64,000 nt of DNA from Isoetes taiwanensis. Lineage: Eukaryota; Streptophyta; Lycopodiopsida; Isoetales; Isoetaceae. The stretch lies in assembly GCA_021234155.1 (NCBI GenBank), contig JAJEKV010000071.1, positions 1,433,138 through 1,497,137 of the forward strand, read 5' to 3'. A program made the translations under genes and the position numbers. Shown in pieces: positions 11,395 to 22,706 of the stretch. Every line of letters begins with the position of its first letter. The first letter of the stretch is position 1. The notes below the pieces were generated by a model. It was given only the letters and a program-made list of their open reading frames with translations, had not been told where the DNA came from and made no database searches.

Positions 11395-12470
11395 ACAAGC
11401 AGGTTTGGAGCAGGTTTGTTGAATGCCATAGAAGTCTTCAAGGGAGATTCTGGCTTTCAAGTGTGGAAGGAAAAGGACAAGCATGTTTTGGAGGTAGAGG
11501 ATCTTTGGGATCTGATAGAAACAGCTGAAGAAGAAGAAGTGGGTTTAAGAAGAAGAGTTGTGGCTGAAGGAAGCTCAAGCACTAGAGGTAATGTAGAAGT
11601 GCAAGGTGATGAAATAAGTGAAGTATCAGCAAGAGGAGGCTCAGGTGAGAAGGCTAGAATAAAGGAAGCTCATGGGATTATCATGAGCAAGGTAAGTTCC
11701 AGCATTGTGCTAAAACTTAGAGGTGGAATTACTTGTTGATTAATTATGAGGAAAAGACATCCTCTCAGATTGATGTGTTGGAGAATGAGTTAAGGAGACT
11801 TAAGTTTCATGAAAGTGATGATGTCAATGAGTTCTTGCAGAACTTTGATAATGTGATTGCAGACTTGGAAGGAGCAGGAGTGCCTTACACTCAGCAACAA
11901 CAAGTTTTGGCCATGTCAAGGGCTTGCTCTGGTTTAGGTAATATATCTATCTTTATGAGAACTATTGCCAAAACCAAGATTGAAGCAGAAAGAATGCTGA
12001 AAACAGAATTAGAGCAAAATAAGGTACTTGGAGAAAATGATGCTGCTCAAATACTTTTTGTTAAAGGGAATGAAAATAATAAATCTAAACAAGAAACTCG
12101 TCTTGGAGGAAGAATTGGCCCTTGCTTTAACTGCAATAAATATGGGCATTTAAAAATTGATTGTCCTAATGTGACAAGAGAAATTACTTGTTATCATTGT
12201 GGTGGAAGAGGACACATTGCTTCAACATGTTCAACTATACTAATGCAAGGGGAAGGGGCAGAGGTGGCAGAGGGTCTGGATTTAGAGGCAGGGGAAGAGG
12301 AAGAGCTGGAAAATTTAACTATGAGGCAAATGTAGCTGAAGAAGTGAAACTTGAAGAAGATAGCCCTGAAGAAAATGAAGAGGTAAGTAAAACTCAGATT
12401 TTTGCAATTTCTGATAACAGAATTGATGATGACATGTTGATTATAATCAACATGTCATCATCAATTCTAG
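11395..12470 (+). pseudogene. Copia-1 gag (capsid and zinc knuckles), broken
   Basis: The capsid region (FKGDSGFQVWKEKDKHVL; SQIDVLENELRRLKF) is followed by two CCHC knuckles, CFNCNKYGHLKIDC and CYHCGGRGHIASTC, then a Gly/Arg-rich tail. The start codon expected from Copia-2 (MSSRFGAGLL) is not conserved: the frame reads TSRFGAGLL without ATG. A small deletion near 11,733 breaks the frame (LRGGITC*), and the knuckle tail shifts frame again near 12,240. Gag would package the RNA in virus-like particles. Confidence 0.85.
12419..12468. repeat. Perfect 50-bp palindrome
   Basis: Positions 12,419-12,443 and 12,444-12,468 are exact reverse complements with no spacer. The left arm is Copia-1 protease-region sequence (compare Copia-2). 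The right arm is an inverted copy of that same sequence, sitting directly before the TIR element at 12,478. Confidence 0.9.
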
Positions 12471-12477
12471 CGTGAGA

Positions 12478-12738
12478 GCATGCTAGGGTGTGCCAAAAAA
12501 AGTATCTAAAAGGTAGTTTTAGAGTACTTTTTCTGCAGGTACCTAATTGATATTAAAAGTACCTAAATCAAAGCTAATAGTCAATATTTTTGCTTCATGA
12601 TTGAGAATAATAGAAGAATGATGTCTTAGAGCACTTTTCATATCACCCATTTTATCATGAGCATGAAGCAATATCGCCATATGTGAGTACCCAGTGGATA
12701 TTTTAGGTAGGTTCCAAAAGTGGTACACCCTAACATGC
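12478..12738. mobile_element. Small TIR (MITE-like) element in Copia-1
   Basis: Terminal inverted repeats GCATGCTAGGGTGTGCCA (12,478-12,495) and TGGTACACCCTAACATGC (12,721-12,738) match at 16 of 18 positions. The 261-bp interior is AT-rich with no gene. Comparison with Copia-2 shows it lies between ...GATTATAAT and ATAGATAGTGG of the protease coding region. The superfamily is not determined; no clean target duplication is seen because the left flank is the palindrome arm. Confidence 0.7.
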
Positions 12739-12751
12739 TTTAAAAATAGAT

Positions 12752-13750
12752 AGTGGAGCTGAAAATTTGATAACATGTTCTTTTAAACACTTGAAGGATT
12801 GCAATGGGAGCAAAAGTGGTCACATTCAAGTGGGAGATGGAAATCTGCAGAAAATAGAGGATGTTGGAGTACTTGAATTATTTGATTTAGATGGAAGGAT
12901 TGTAAATTAAAAAAATGTTCTTTGTGTTCCTATACTAGTGAGAAATCTTATATCAATTTCCCAGTTAGTAGACATGGGATTCAAGGTTGTGTTTGAACAA
13001 CTTGAATGTAAGATTTATGAAGGGAATAAATTAAGATTTCTTGGAAAAAGGGTTGACAATTTATTTGGATTAAATCCTAAATGTATGGGTAGTATAAATC
13101 TTACCACTGTTGCAAACATACAGACATGGCATGAAAGGATGGAACATGCTGGCATAAAGCATATTGAAACCATGATTAAGAAAAACTAGATAAAATGCAG
13201 AAACAATGAAAACAATGAGGAGACATGTATGGGATGCATGTTGGAAAAACACAGCAGATTGCCTTTTTCTAAGGCCAAGAAAAGAGCTAAGGTTCCTCTT
13301 GAATTGGTACATACAGACCTATGTGGTCCACTAAATGTTACTGGAATTATTGGCAAAAAATATTTCATAACCTTTGTTGATGATTTTAGCAGAAAAACAC
13401 AAGTTTATTGTCTAAGGAGTAAAGGTCTAGCTTTTGAAGCTTTCAAAAGATATGCTGCAAAGGTTGAGTGCTCTACTGGAAGAAAAATCAAGTGTGTTCG
13501 ATCAGACAGAGGAGGTGAGTACATGTCCTTTAAGTTCATAAAGTTTTGTATTGAAAAGGGAATTATAAGACAGTTTACTTGCAGCAACGCACCTCAGCAA
13601 AACGGTGCGGCTAAGAGAAAAAATAAAACAATTCTCAATGCTGTTAGGTCAATGTTAAAGCACAGTGGATTGCGCAACTTCTTGTGGGAAGAGGCTGTGA
13701 AGACTGTTGTCCTAATTCAAAATGGCTTGCCCTCAGTTAGTATTAAATAA
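12752..13750 (+). pseudogene. Copia-1 protease remnant and integrase
   Basis: After the protease motif (IDSGAEN) come the GAG-pre-integrase region (TWHERMEHAGIKHIE) and integrase core motifs HTDLCGPLN, FVDDFSRKTQVYCL, VRSDRGGEYM and APQQNGAAKRKNKT. Stops at about 12,909 and 13,187 break the frame. The region from integrase to RT is heavily shortened relative to Copia-2: about 300 codons are missing near 13,745. Integrase would insert the cDNA. Confidence 0.88.
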
Positions 13751-15238
13751 TGGTTCTTGAGACTGATATGCCAGAAAGCTTTGATGAGGCAATCAAAGAT
13801 TTAGAAAGCAGCAAATGGAGACAAGCAATGATGAAATTGACCCATTTAACAGAACATATACTTATGAGGTTGTAGAAAGACCAAAAAATAAAAATGTTAT
13901 GGGAAATAAATGGGTATACAAACTGAAAATAGGAGTAGATGGTAATCCAGAGCATAAAGCACAACTTGTGGCTCATGGATTTACTCAAAGGAAAGGAGTT
14001 GATTATGATGAAACCTATTCACCTGTTATAAAGATGAACAGTATCAGAATGATAATATTCATGGACCAACCACCTGGGTATGAACAAGGAAAAAATAAAG
14101 TATGGAAGTTAAACAGAGCAGTGTATGGTCTAAAACAATCACTTAGAGAATGGTATAAATGCATGGATACTTTTTTTAAGACTCAAGGTTTCAAAAAATT
14201 AGACAATGATGGCAATGTCTATTCATTTGAGGAAAAGAATGAGCATTGTATAATAGGTTTGTATGTTGATGATTGCTTAATGGCTGGAAAAACCATGGGC
14301 ATTTTAAATAAATGCAAGAATGTTCTGAAGAACAGGTTTATGATGACAGATCTTGGTGAACTCAAGAAATTTCTTGGGATTGAAGTGACACGTGATAGAA
14401 AGCATAGAGAATAAACTTGTCTCAGAGAAAATACATAGAAACAGTGCTGGAGAAATTCAATATGGAAGAGTGCAATGATATTAAGGCTCCAATCCTGCCT
14501 GGTTGCAAGATATCAAAGGAGATATGCCCACAAAGTGAGTTGGAAGAAAAGTATATGGAGGAAATACCATACAGACCCTTGATTGGAAGTTTATTATACA
14601 TCTCAAATAATACCAGACCAGATATCAGCTATATTGTTAATGTTCTAAATATATATAATCATAATCTAGGGAGACAACATTGGCATGCAACTAAGAAAGT
14701 ATTAAGATATCTGAAGAAAATAAAAGATGTAGGTATTGAATACTACACTGATGGTTTAAACTTGATAGGATACTGTGATGCAGACTGGTGTGGGGATCCA
14801 GATGAAAGAAGATCAACCTCTGGATACCTACTTATGTTGGGAGGAGGGCCAATAAGCTGGAGAAGTAAAAAACAATCCTCTATAACACTCTCTACAGTCG
14901 AAGCAGAGTATGCATCATCAACCTTAGCTGCCAAAGAAATTGTGTGGACTAGAAGAATGCTGGATGAATTAGGAATAAAGCAGAATGGGAGAACAATACT
15001 ATACAGTGACAGTAAAAGTTGTATTTCCATGGCTAAAAATCCCGTGATGCATGAGAGAACAAAACACATTGAAATGAAAATGCATTTCATTAGGGATATG
15101 GTTAACAAAAATGTTATTCAGCTTGAGCATATAAAATCTGAAGAACAGCTGGCAGATATTCTTACAAAGGTATTGAGCAGCAACAGATTCAATATGTTAA
15201 CAGAAAGAATAAGTTGCAGGGAAAAATGCAGATGTTGA
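13750..15238 (+). pseudogene. Copia-1 reverse transcriptase and RNase H
   Basis: RT starts at WRQAMMKL / KNKNVMGNKWVYKLK. It has an internal deletion that removes the first catalytic block (LHHMDVKTAFLNA in Copia-2) but keeps LYVDDCLMAG. A stop near 14,413 is followed by RNase H with GYCDADWCGDPDERRSTSG, TVEAEYASS and ERTKHIEMKMHFIRD. The final residues (SCREKCRC) and stop overlap the first bases of the TRIM-like insertion. Confidence 0.88.
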
Positions 15239-16796
15239 ACCTGGTTCCCCATCCAGGCCAACACTCATAAATCTCACCTCAAGAAAAGATCAATGTGATA
15301 TCAATAATGGGATAAGACAATGAAATTTGCACAGTAAGAAATATTTCCTTCAATAAACACCAACAAAGGATGATCTTGATACAACAGAAAACCCTTTGCA
15401 AGGGACCTTCAGTTCAAATATGGAGGGGGCTGCCACACCCCTCCTTGAGCACTGCCACCATGCTCCAATGAAGAAACGTGAAGGGAAGAGGAGGAGCTCT
15501 TGCTCCTCAAAATACTTATATGTTTTACAACAAAATCTAAACTGTCCAATTTCACCCCTTCATCTAAACCATTAAAATCACCTCTTCATCCTCGCCCTTC
15601 AATTCTTCACCTCTTCATCTCCACCACACACTATCCCATTATAATATTAAAACATTGCCCCAAATTACATTTTTTAACCATTGCCCCAAATAATATCTCC
15701 TCAATTGCCACACACATGTTGGACCACTTGTGGTTCAACATTATGCCCCAAAAACGAATGGGCCGGTCCCCTCGGCCCTCATACTGGCACAAACGAATGG
15801 GCCGGTCCCACCAAGAGTGCCATAATGTTGAACCTGGTTCCCCATCCAGGCCAACACTCATAAATCTCACCTCAAGAAAAGATCAATGTGATATCAATAA
15901 TGGGATAAGACAATGAAATTTGCACAGTAAGAAATATTTCCTTCAATAAACACCAACAAAGGATGATCTTGATACAACAGAAAACCCTTTGCAAGGGACC
16001 TTCAGTTCAAATATGGAGGGGGCTGCCACACCCCTCCTTGAGCACTGCCACCATGCTCCAATGAAGAAACGTGAAGGGAAGAGGAGGAGCTCTTGCTCCT
16101 CAAAATACTTATATGTTTTACAACAAAATCTAAACTGTCCAATTTCACCCCTTCATCTAAACCATTAAAATCACCTCTTCATCCTCGCCCTTCAATTCTT
16201 CACCTCTTCATCTCCACCACACACTATCCCATTATAATATTAAAACATTGCCCCAAATTACATTTTTTAACCATTGCCCCAAATAATATCTCCTCAATTG
16301 CCACACACATGTTGGACCACTTGTGGTTCAACATTATGCAAAATCTCATCTCAAGAAAAGATCAATTGAATATGAACTGATGAGACATCAAAATTTGCAC
16401 AGAGATAAATATTTTCTTCAATAAAGCATGATCAAAATACAAAAGAAATCCCCTTGCAAGGGCCTTCAATCTAATGAAGAGGAGGCTGCCACCCTCCTCT
16501 TAGAGCATTGCCACCATGCTCCTAAGAATCCATCGAAGGAAGAGGAGGAGAATAAATCTCCTCAAAATGTTTATAGTTTTCACAATAAAATCTAAGCTCT
16601 CCAATATCCACCTCTTTATCAAGACCGTTGGAAGCACCTCTTCATCCTCGCCCTTCAATTCTTCACCTCTTCATCTCCACCACACACTATCCCATTATAA
16701 TATTAAAACATTGCCCCAAATTACATTTTTTAACCATTGCCCCAAATAATATCTCCTCAATTGCCACACACATGTTGGACCACTTGTGGTTCAACA
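15233..16796. mobile_element. TRIM-like element with three tandem LTRs
   Basis: Bounded by TGTTGAACC...GGTTCAACA and a 5-bp target duplication GCAGA (15,228-15,232 and 16,797-16,801). LTR 1 is 15,233-15,740 (508 bp) and LTR 2 is 15,826-16,333 (508 bp); they look identical by eye. A divergent, 5'-truncated LTR 3 (about 16,340-16,796) ends at the same terminus. Only 85 bp separate LTRs 1 and 2, and this spacer contains two copies of AAACGAATGGGCCGGTCCC (15,752-15,770; 15,791-15,809). No coding capacity, no recognisable tRNA-iMet primer site and no 5S-like segment. Confidence 0.8.
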
Positions 16797-16891
16797 GCAG
16801 AGGACATGTGAAATGCTTACTGGCAGGAATATGAACAGAACAGAAACCGGATCAGTGAGAAGAACATTTAAATTATAAGGTGAAAGGGGAA

Positions 16892-17258
16892 TGTTAGGAA
16901 AAGAATATTTTTCCTAAGTTCACCTTATAATGGGAGATAATTGCAGAATGATATGGTTGACAAGTTTACAGAACTTGTCAAGTTATTATAATAATAAACA
17001 AATAGCTTGTTTTCTTAGCATGTGGAATTCTTATGGTGATAGACAGACAACAGGACTTGATCAGTGAAATGCTGAAATCACAAGGGTCAGAGGAAAGGAG
17101 AAAATCAAAGTGAAAAATGGTTAACCTATATGGTTCTAAAGGTTCATAGTTGAACAATGGTGATAAGTGATTTAGGTTGATTTATTATGGTCGAACCATT
17201 ACATTAAGATTATTTATCCCTAATGGTTTAACCATTGAAAATATTGTATTATAATATC
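16892..17258 (+). repeat. Copia-1 3' LTR, left part
   Basis: Begins TGTTAGGAAAAGAAT after an AAAGGGGAA polypurine tract and matches the 5' LTR from its start to ...GTATTATAATATC. There it is cut by the 5.4-kb insertion. Confidence 0.9.
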
Positions 17259-17484
17259 AAGCAAGAATTAATTAATTAGAGAAATTTGGAATTCTCGTTT
17301 AGCATGAAATAGGTTTTTGGTTAGCCATATATTGCAGAAACTGATAGCAACTGAGTAAAAGTTGGCGTTTTTTAGTACAACTTCTACCAATGAATTGCTG
17401 TCTTTCATAAATATAGTTTTTACTGCTCATGCAAAGGTCTATCATGGGTAAAAGGTAGTATGGAATGCTCGATGTTCTCGCAAG

Positions 17485-20400
17485 GATCGCGAACGCGATC
17501 TTTTGCAGCTGAAAAGAGACAAAATAATGGGCTTTTTATTAACACCATATGAGAGCATTACATACTCCAAGGGTGCAGTAGAGTAGGCACACCACAAACA
17601 TTTCACTATTTTAAGCTATGTATTTGCTACAGAGGATTGCGGCCGCGATTATTTTCAATAGTAAACATGCACCAAGTAATCATAAAGACAAAAAGGTATA
17701 GTAAAACAAATTCCTGAAACAAAAATTTCCATTGAAGGATGTAATGTACAATATGGATGCAATATCATTCAAATGATTGTGTTTCAGATACACTATCAGG
17801 TATCACACCCAATTCATTGGCTATCCGGATTACATGCGCTCTACCCAATTCCATAGCTTATGTTGTGTCCATCTCTGAATAACCTGTGACAACTGGAATT
17901 TGCACGTCCATGACCTTTGCGATGCGCTCCACATGTGCATCAGGTTTCTCATTTTCACTATCCCCTGCACTGATCACGCTTATAAATTCCTTCTCCGACT
18001 CAGTAGCAATCTCGTCTGGATGAGAGATCTTCAGCTTCTTGCAGGGACCCTGATGCTCTTGTGTCCCAGCAGACTCATCTTGGTCTGTTTCGATGTGCTC
18101 TATGCCCATGTATTCAAACCTAGGTTCGCCTGTCAAGAATGGCATGTACACATCAAGCTTCTCGTTTAGTGCCCCTAGTTTTTGAAAAGTAGGTTCGAGG
18201 GCATGAATATCTTTTTCCGTCGCTTCCAGCAATCGCTTTGTTTCTTGCATTCTCTCCTCGTAGCCTTTAGCATTGAGGTTATCCAAAATGGAATCCAACC
18301 CTGATATATCTGTCTTTTGGGTAACACTGATATCGGGCAGCAAAGGATTAGCCTCTGCATTCTCTGCTTTCTCCTCTTCTTCAGATCCCCCAGTAGTTTG
18401 ACGGGCCATTTTCTCAAGCGTTTCCAAGAAGGACCTCAGGAAACGGCACACTTTACCAAAACTTTCAAAGGCCACACTCTTTTTCCCTTGCATAAGAGCG
18501 ACACGAGAAGCTGTCCCGGTGAAAAAATCCGGGGACATAGCCGTCGATTGGGCACGGTGATCAACAATATAATAGGCATATGAGGTTTTCAGCTGGCATT
18601 TCAATACAAGATCTCCTTCCATTGCTGCCCATTTGTATCTCTGTAAAAAGAGTTTGAAACTTCTTTTTTATCTTTTCATCGGCATCCTCATTTCCTGTAA
18701 GCGGCATTGGAGGCAATGGTGTTTGCTTAGGAGCCTTGCTGTGTGGAGGTAGACGAAGCTCTAGCTCAGGTTGCACAGGTGCTACACAAGCGTCACTCCT
18801 GTTAATGCATATATGACTAATATAATACTGATGCTCTTTCACCTTTTGTTTGCTCTCCCAGCCCATTTCTTCATAAGAACGTAAAGACAGATGCTCCCCT
18901 CCCTGAATTTGCTTCCGACTGTACAAGCAATTCGGCAAATTCACAGAGCGCATGATAATAACCAAATGATAAACTTTTGCAGTAGTCATGGTAGCTATCC
19001 TTGTAAAAAGGTTTGTGTATTTTTTGCAATCCCATACCTTGTTGATCCCTCGGATGTCAATAAATATCAATGTGGCATTCTCTGACACTGGGGAGGATGT
19101 AGGGATGCCATCCTTTGTCACTGCCAGCACAATATTTTTTCTTTTCCTTTCTTTTTCTAGCCTCTTCTGGCTTTAGAATATTTCTGATTGGCTCCAGAAA
19201 GGCTACAGGCAGGTTACCTAGTGTATGGTCTTTGTTATAATTTGCCTTCACGTACTCTGTATCAGTATCTGATATATCTAGTATTCTCTGCTCCGTAAAA
19301 TCAGGAAAAACCTGAAGCAATTCCTCGAATCTATCGAAATCCTTTTGTAGCAAATTAGAGGCATAGGATAAAATTTCACGCCTCATAAAAGTTAGGGTTC
19401 TGATGTCAGTTGCCCGTTGCTTGCAATCAAACCTCCCGCTATACCCTGACTGCACCTTTAAATACGTCTTGCCTTCCATAATTTCATCTAGCAGCTATGC
19501 CACCTCTGCATTCGACATATCTCGTAGCAACCGGAGCCAGGTCTCGTTAAAAAAGTCTTTGGATGGCTTGTCCAGAAACTCACCATGGTCGTCACTGAGC
19601 TTACGGTTCACCCACATTCCGGCAACTTCCATTAATTTCTTGAAAACCTTCTCATCTATAAAGATGAATTGTTTTTCATCTTTAAGTTCCTGCACTTTCA
19701 AAGTGGTGTGGTTGCAATTTCATGGAAGTCCTGCAGAAGCAAAGGTCATCAAGATCGCGGCCGCGATGTTGGTGAGTAGAAAATAAAGAAATACCTTCCA
19801 AGCTGAAGTCTTTGCAGTCCCTATCGGTTCTTATGGAGGACAGCCATAAGCCTTGTGCTGATGAGGACGTTGTTGCAGCTTTTCTATTAGAGGCTCTCTG
19901 TAGACGGTATTTGCAATCACTTCATTGCATTGAATGCTCAATTCTATATATTCTTTGTCTGTCAGATTTCCGTTGAGCACTCTCGATCTTCTTCTAGCAT
20001 ATACTTTAGCAAATTCTAGTTGCTGCTCTAACTGGCCGACGACGGAACAAAAGAGCTGTGCCGCGCAAATACTGTGATTGCCGGAAATAATGTAAAATTT
20101 CTTGCCCTTCAAATCCTCTGGATTGCTCGAAGTCACCCTTTTCCTGAAAAAATGGATAACCATCAAGTCAAAGCTAAACAACAAATGTCCAAAAGAAAAA
20201 CAAGCAATTACCTGGTGATGGGGTCAAATGGTACGACGTCAGCAGGCATGAGGACCTCTGTTGGGTATGCCTTGAAGCTTTTAACCAGAGTTTGAACATG
20301 GTCATTTGAGCGCATTCGATGTGTCAGGTTTGCTGGTGCTGGTTCACAATCAAAAATAGAAATCTTCGTAAACCAGTTAACCCCTAAGGGGTAGAACCGT

Positions 20401-21888
20401 TTAAACTATTCAAGCTTTTGAGTGGTCTGCTCTGCCATCTTGCGTTCCTCTTCCGGATTGAACTTCAAGTTGATTGGAATAGCAGGTGCGTGTGGCCATG
20501 TCAATAACTTGGTAGAAGAGCCTTCTGTAACAGAAGGGGGGGGGTTTGAGAATTGCTGGGCTGTGAGCTATCCTCAGTGTTCAGATTTCGAAGGTTTATT
20601 TTGAAAGTAGTACTTTTTTTGGGAATAAAGCCACCACTAGTAGAGCTATCTGGGCCCTTTATAGCAAGAGGAAGAGTAGAATTAATAATACAGGAGGGGT
20701 TTATGGTGGAGTGTGGTTCTTCAACAAGTTTCTTTGCTGCTGAAGGCTCTCCCAAAGTAGTTATTGGCTTCACACTTTTTTTCTTGGCCACGTCTCTGAG
20801 CCAATTGGTGTCCATCACCGAGGGCATTTTTTCGTCCCGAACTGCTTTCAAAGCACTGCTCGGTGGCTTCTTGTCTATAGACAAACCTTTTCTGCATGCC
20901 GAGAACCCTACTAAGATGTCTCTGTTTCCCTTTATACCTGACAAAGAGAGAGATTCATAAGATGGCAACACCCAGCCATAACCCTTAGCTGATGTTGGGA
21001 TATTTTTCCCAGTGGCTGGCTTGTTCATCTTGCTAGCTGACATCATCGACAGGTCATAATTCTGCCATTTCAAAATGTATTCCAGAAACTGCAACTGTTG
21101 TGTGTCCTCGATGCTGCATATGATAGCATCTTGCACACATTACTACTATACCAATTTGTTCAACGTCCTCAGCTTTCTTTCCAGTGCGCAGGAACAGGCA
21201 CAGGTCCTTTCTGCGGTCGCCATGAATGTGTGGGATTGCCTGTGCAATCTCTATACACCATTTCCTTTCATTAGACGGAGTTATAATACAGATGGGTTCG
21301 ACATCCGGACCACGAAACGAAGCGAGGGTTGTAAACAAAAGCCTCTGGTGAGCGCCTGATAGGCTGGATAATGCTTAACAAAGAAAAATATAAACTACTC
21401 AAAAGGATCGCGGTCGCGATCCTTCCGAGAGCAGACGAATGCATGTTCCAAGCAAACTGAAGCTTACTTTGCTCAAGGGTCGGGATTTCTAAAAGGACCA
21501 ACAAAGGTACTACAAAACCAACATAAACTAAATACTACTCGACACCATCGCGGCCGCGATGTTGCCTAGCAGCTAAGCAGGGCAAAACAAGAAAACCTCT
21601 GCTCGGCAAGACCCGGCCGCGATCCTGCCGAGCATCTATACTTCAAAAAACATAAAACAATCTGCTAAGAAAGATCGCGACCGCGATCTTGCTGAGCTGA
21701 AATGCTAAGATTTCCCTTCTCTGACGACGTCCTTAGGTGCCATGGGATTGCGGGCGCAGACGGATTACGATTCCTAAGATGCTGAATGCTCGAAGGCGCT
21801 AGGCGCTTGACTGAAGACGTTCGCGGGCGCTGGAAAATTTGTGGCATGCTCTGGCTGGAACTAAATATATATAGAATCGCGGCCACGC
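17485..21888. repeat. Eight dispersed copies of the palindrome GATCGCGnnCGCGATC
   Basis: Copies at 17,485-17,500; 17,635-17,650; 19,753-19,768; 21,406-21,421; 21,546-21,561; 21,610-21,624 (degenerate); 21,673-21,688; and 21,875-21,888 (degenerate). The centre varies (GG/CC, GA, GT, AA) while the arms stay. Copies five to seven are spaced 63-64 bp and have extended arms such as GCTCGGCAAG...CTGCCGAGC. Two lie 3' of the gene, one in an intron, the rest in or upstream of its 5' part. None was seen elsewhere in the window. Confidence 0.85.
17858..21504 (-). pseudogene. ParB-like nuclease domain fused to a DNA methyltransferase-like domain, decayed
   Basis: Order on the minus strand: an N-terminal part (21,338-20,500; ICIITPSNERKWCIEIAQ, ILKWQNYDL); a ParB N-like domain (about 20,400-19,850) with THRMRSNDHVQTLVKSFKAY, VLMPADVVPFDP and KFYIISGNHSICAAQLF; a middle region (19,700-19,060); then a methyltransferase-like part. 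In the latter, NATLIFIDIRGINKVWD sits where beta-class N4/N6 methylases have DPPY, and DFFTGTASRVALMQGKKSVAFE resembles motif I (FxGxG). The order IV then I fits permuted beta-class enzymes, which in bacteria and phages occur fused to ParB domains. A 68-bp GT-AG intron (20,211-20,144) splits the ParB domain cleanly, so the gene was once spliced. Stops and frameshifts (near 21,130, 20,500, 19,830 and 19,700) indicate decay. The ParB call is fairly firm; the methyltransferase call is an inference from motif pattern. Confidence 0.6.
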
Positions 21889-21951
21889 AAATTAAATGCC
21901 CGCCAGCCATAATGGTGCCTAGATTACCGTGCCCGTCATAAATGTCATACG

Positions 21952-22012
21952 GCCGGCTGTATTAATTACCCGCCGGCTGTATTAATTAGCGTCCTGCCGG
22001 CTGTATTGATTA
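21952..22012. repeat. Three tandem copies of GCCGGCTGTATTAATTA
   Basis: Copies at 21,952-21,968, 21,972-21,988 and 21,996-22,012 (the last reads TATTGATTA), upstream of the ParB-methyltransferase gene. Related GGCCGG/CCGGCC fragments flank them. Confidence 0.75.
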
Positions 22013-22706
22013 CCGGCCATAAATGCGTCCGTGCGAAAATACCCTAAACTTAAAGCATGCAATCCGTACTAAAGCTCTTTATCGACTTGGACGTCCGCAT
22101 TCAAATTCTATGTGTACAGTCAGTTAATTAATTGAACCTGATATGTTAAGCGGCCATAAATGCTTGAAATAAACACTAGATTACGGACGGACAGTGACAG
22201 CCAAATTTGAATTCGGTAACAAATATTTTGGGTGGAAGCGGGAAAAGCCAATTCAAATTTGTGTGTTTTGCAAGATCTTGGAGATGCTCGAGCTGCGCCT
22301 AAGCAGTGCCATGTTCTAAGAAGGCTTTGCTGCAGAATCCAGTATCAATTGAAGGCGCTGACAAAGGCGCTGATAATCCCGCTTGCACTGCGCCACTACT
22401 CACTTCGATTTCTTCCACTGCATCGAATTTTGTCATTTGGGCAAGGTAAAAGGGCTATCCTGATGCCTATTTCTCTGTGAAGTGAACTGAAAGTTAATGT
22501 TTCAACAAACGTCACTGATAATTACTAACTCTTAAGAATGTGCTGATAGTTGATGATCAATACTACATAATTTATCCTTAAAGAAGGTTTCCTTTCAGAG
22601 TTGTCGGCATTGAATTGATTCTACTGAAAGAACCCTATTTAATATACGGATTGATAAGATACCTGCTGATATTTCAGATTGGAATATTTAAAAATAGTCT
22701 CTGATA

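Larger units (their letters stand above)
17259..22706. mobile_element. 5.4-kb insertion inside the Copia-1 3' LTR carrying a ParB-methyltransferase gene
   Basis: The 3' LTR matches the 5' LTR up to 17,258 and resumes at 22,707, so everything between is an insertion of 5,448 bp. ATC occurs on both sides, compatible with a 3-bp duplication. No clear terminal inverted repeats, LTRs, or TC...CTRR Helitron ends are visible. The interior holds one large decayed minus-strand gene (17,858-21,504), a family of CG-rich palindromes and a short GCCGGCTGTATTAATTA repeat. The element class is unknown. Confidence 0.8.

Noticed and set aside
14743-15108. 121-codon minus-strand frame
   Set aside because: Antisense shadow of the Copia-1 RNase H coding region.
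15233-16796. Cassandra-type TRIM with 5S rRNA sequence
   Set aside because: No 5S-like promoter boxes are visible in the LTRs.
17485-21888. CRISPR-like array
   Set aside because: Palindromes are irregularly spaced over 4.4 kb in a plant genome, with no uniform spacers.
17259-22706. Interpretation of the ParB-methylase insertion as a Helitron
   Set aside because: A 5' TC next to A is present, but the right end reads CTGATAA before the host T, not CTRR, and no 3' hairpin is seen; class left open.
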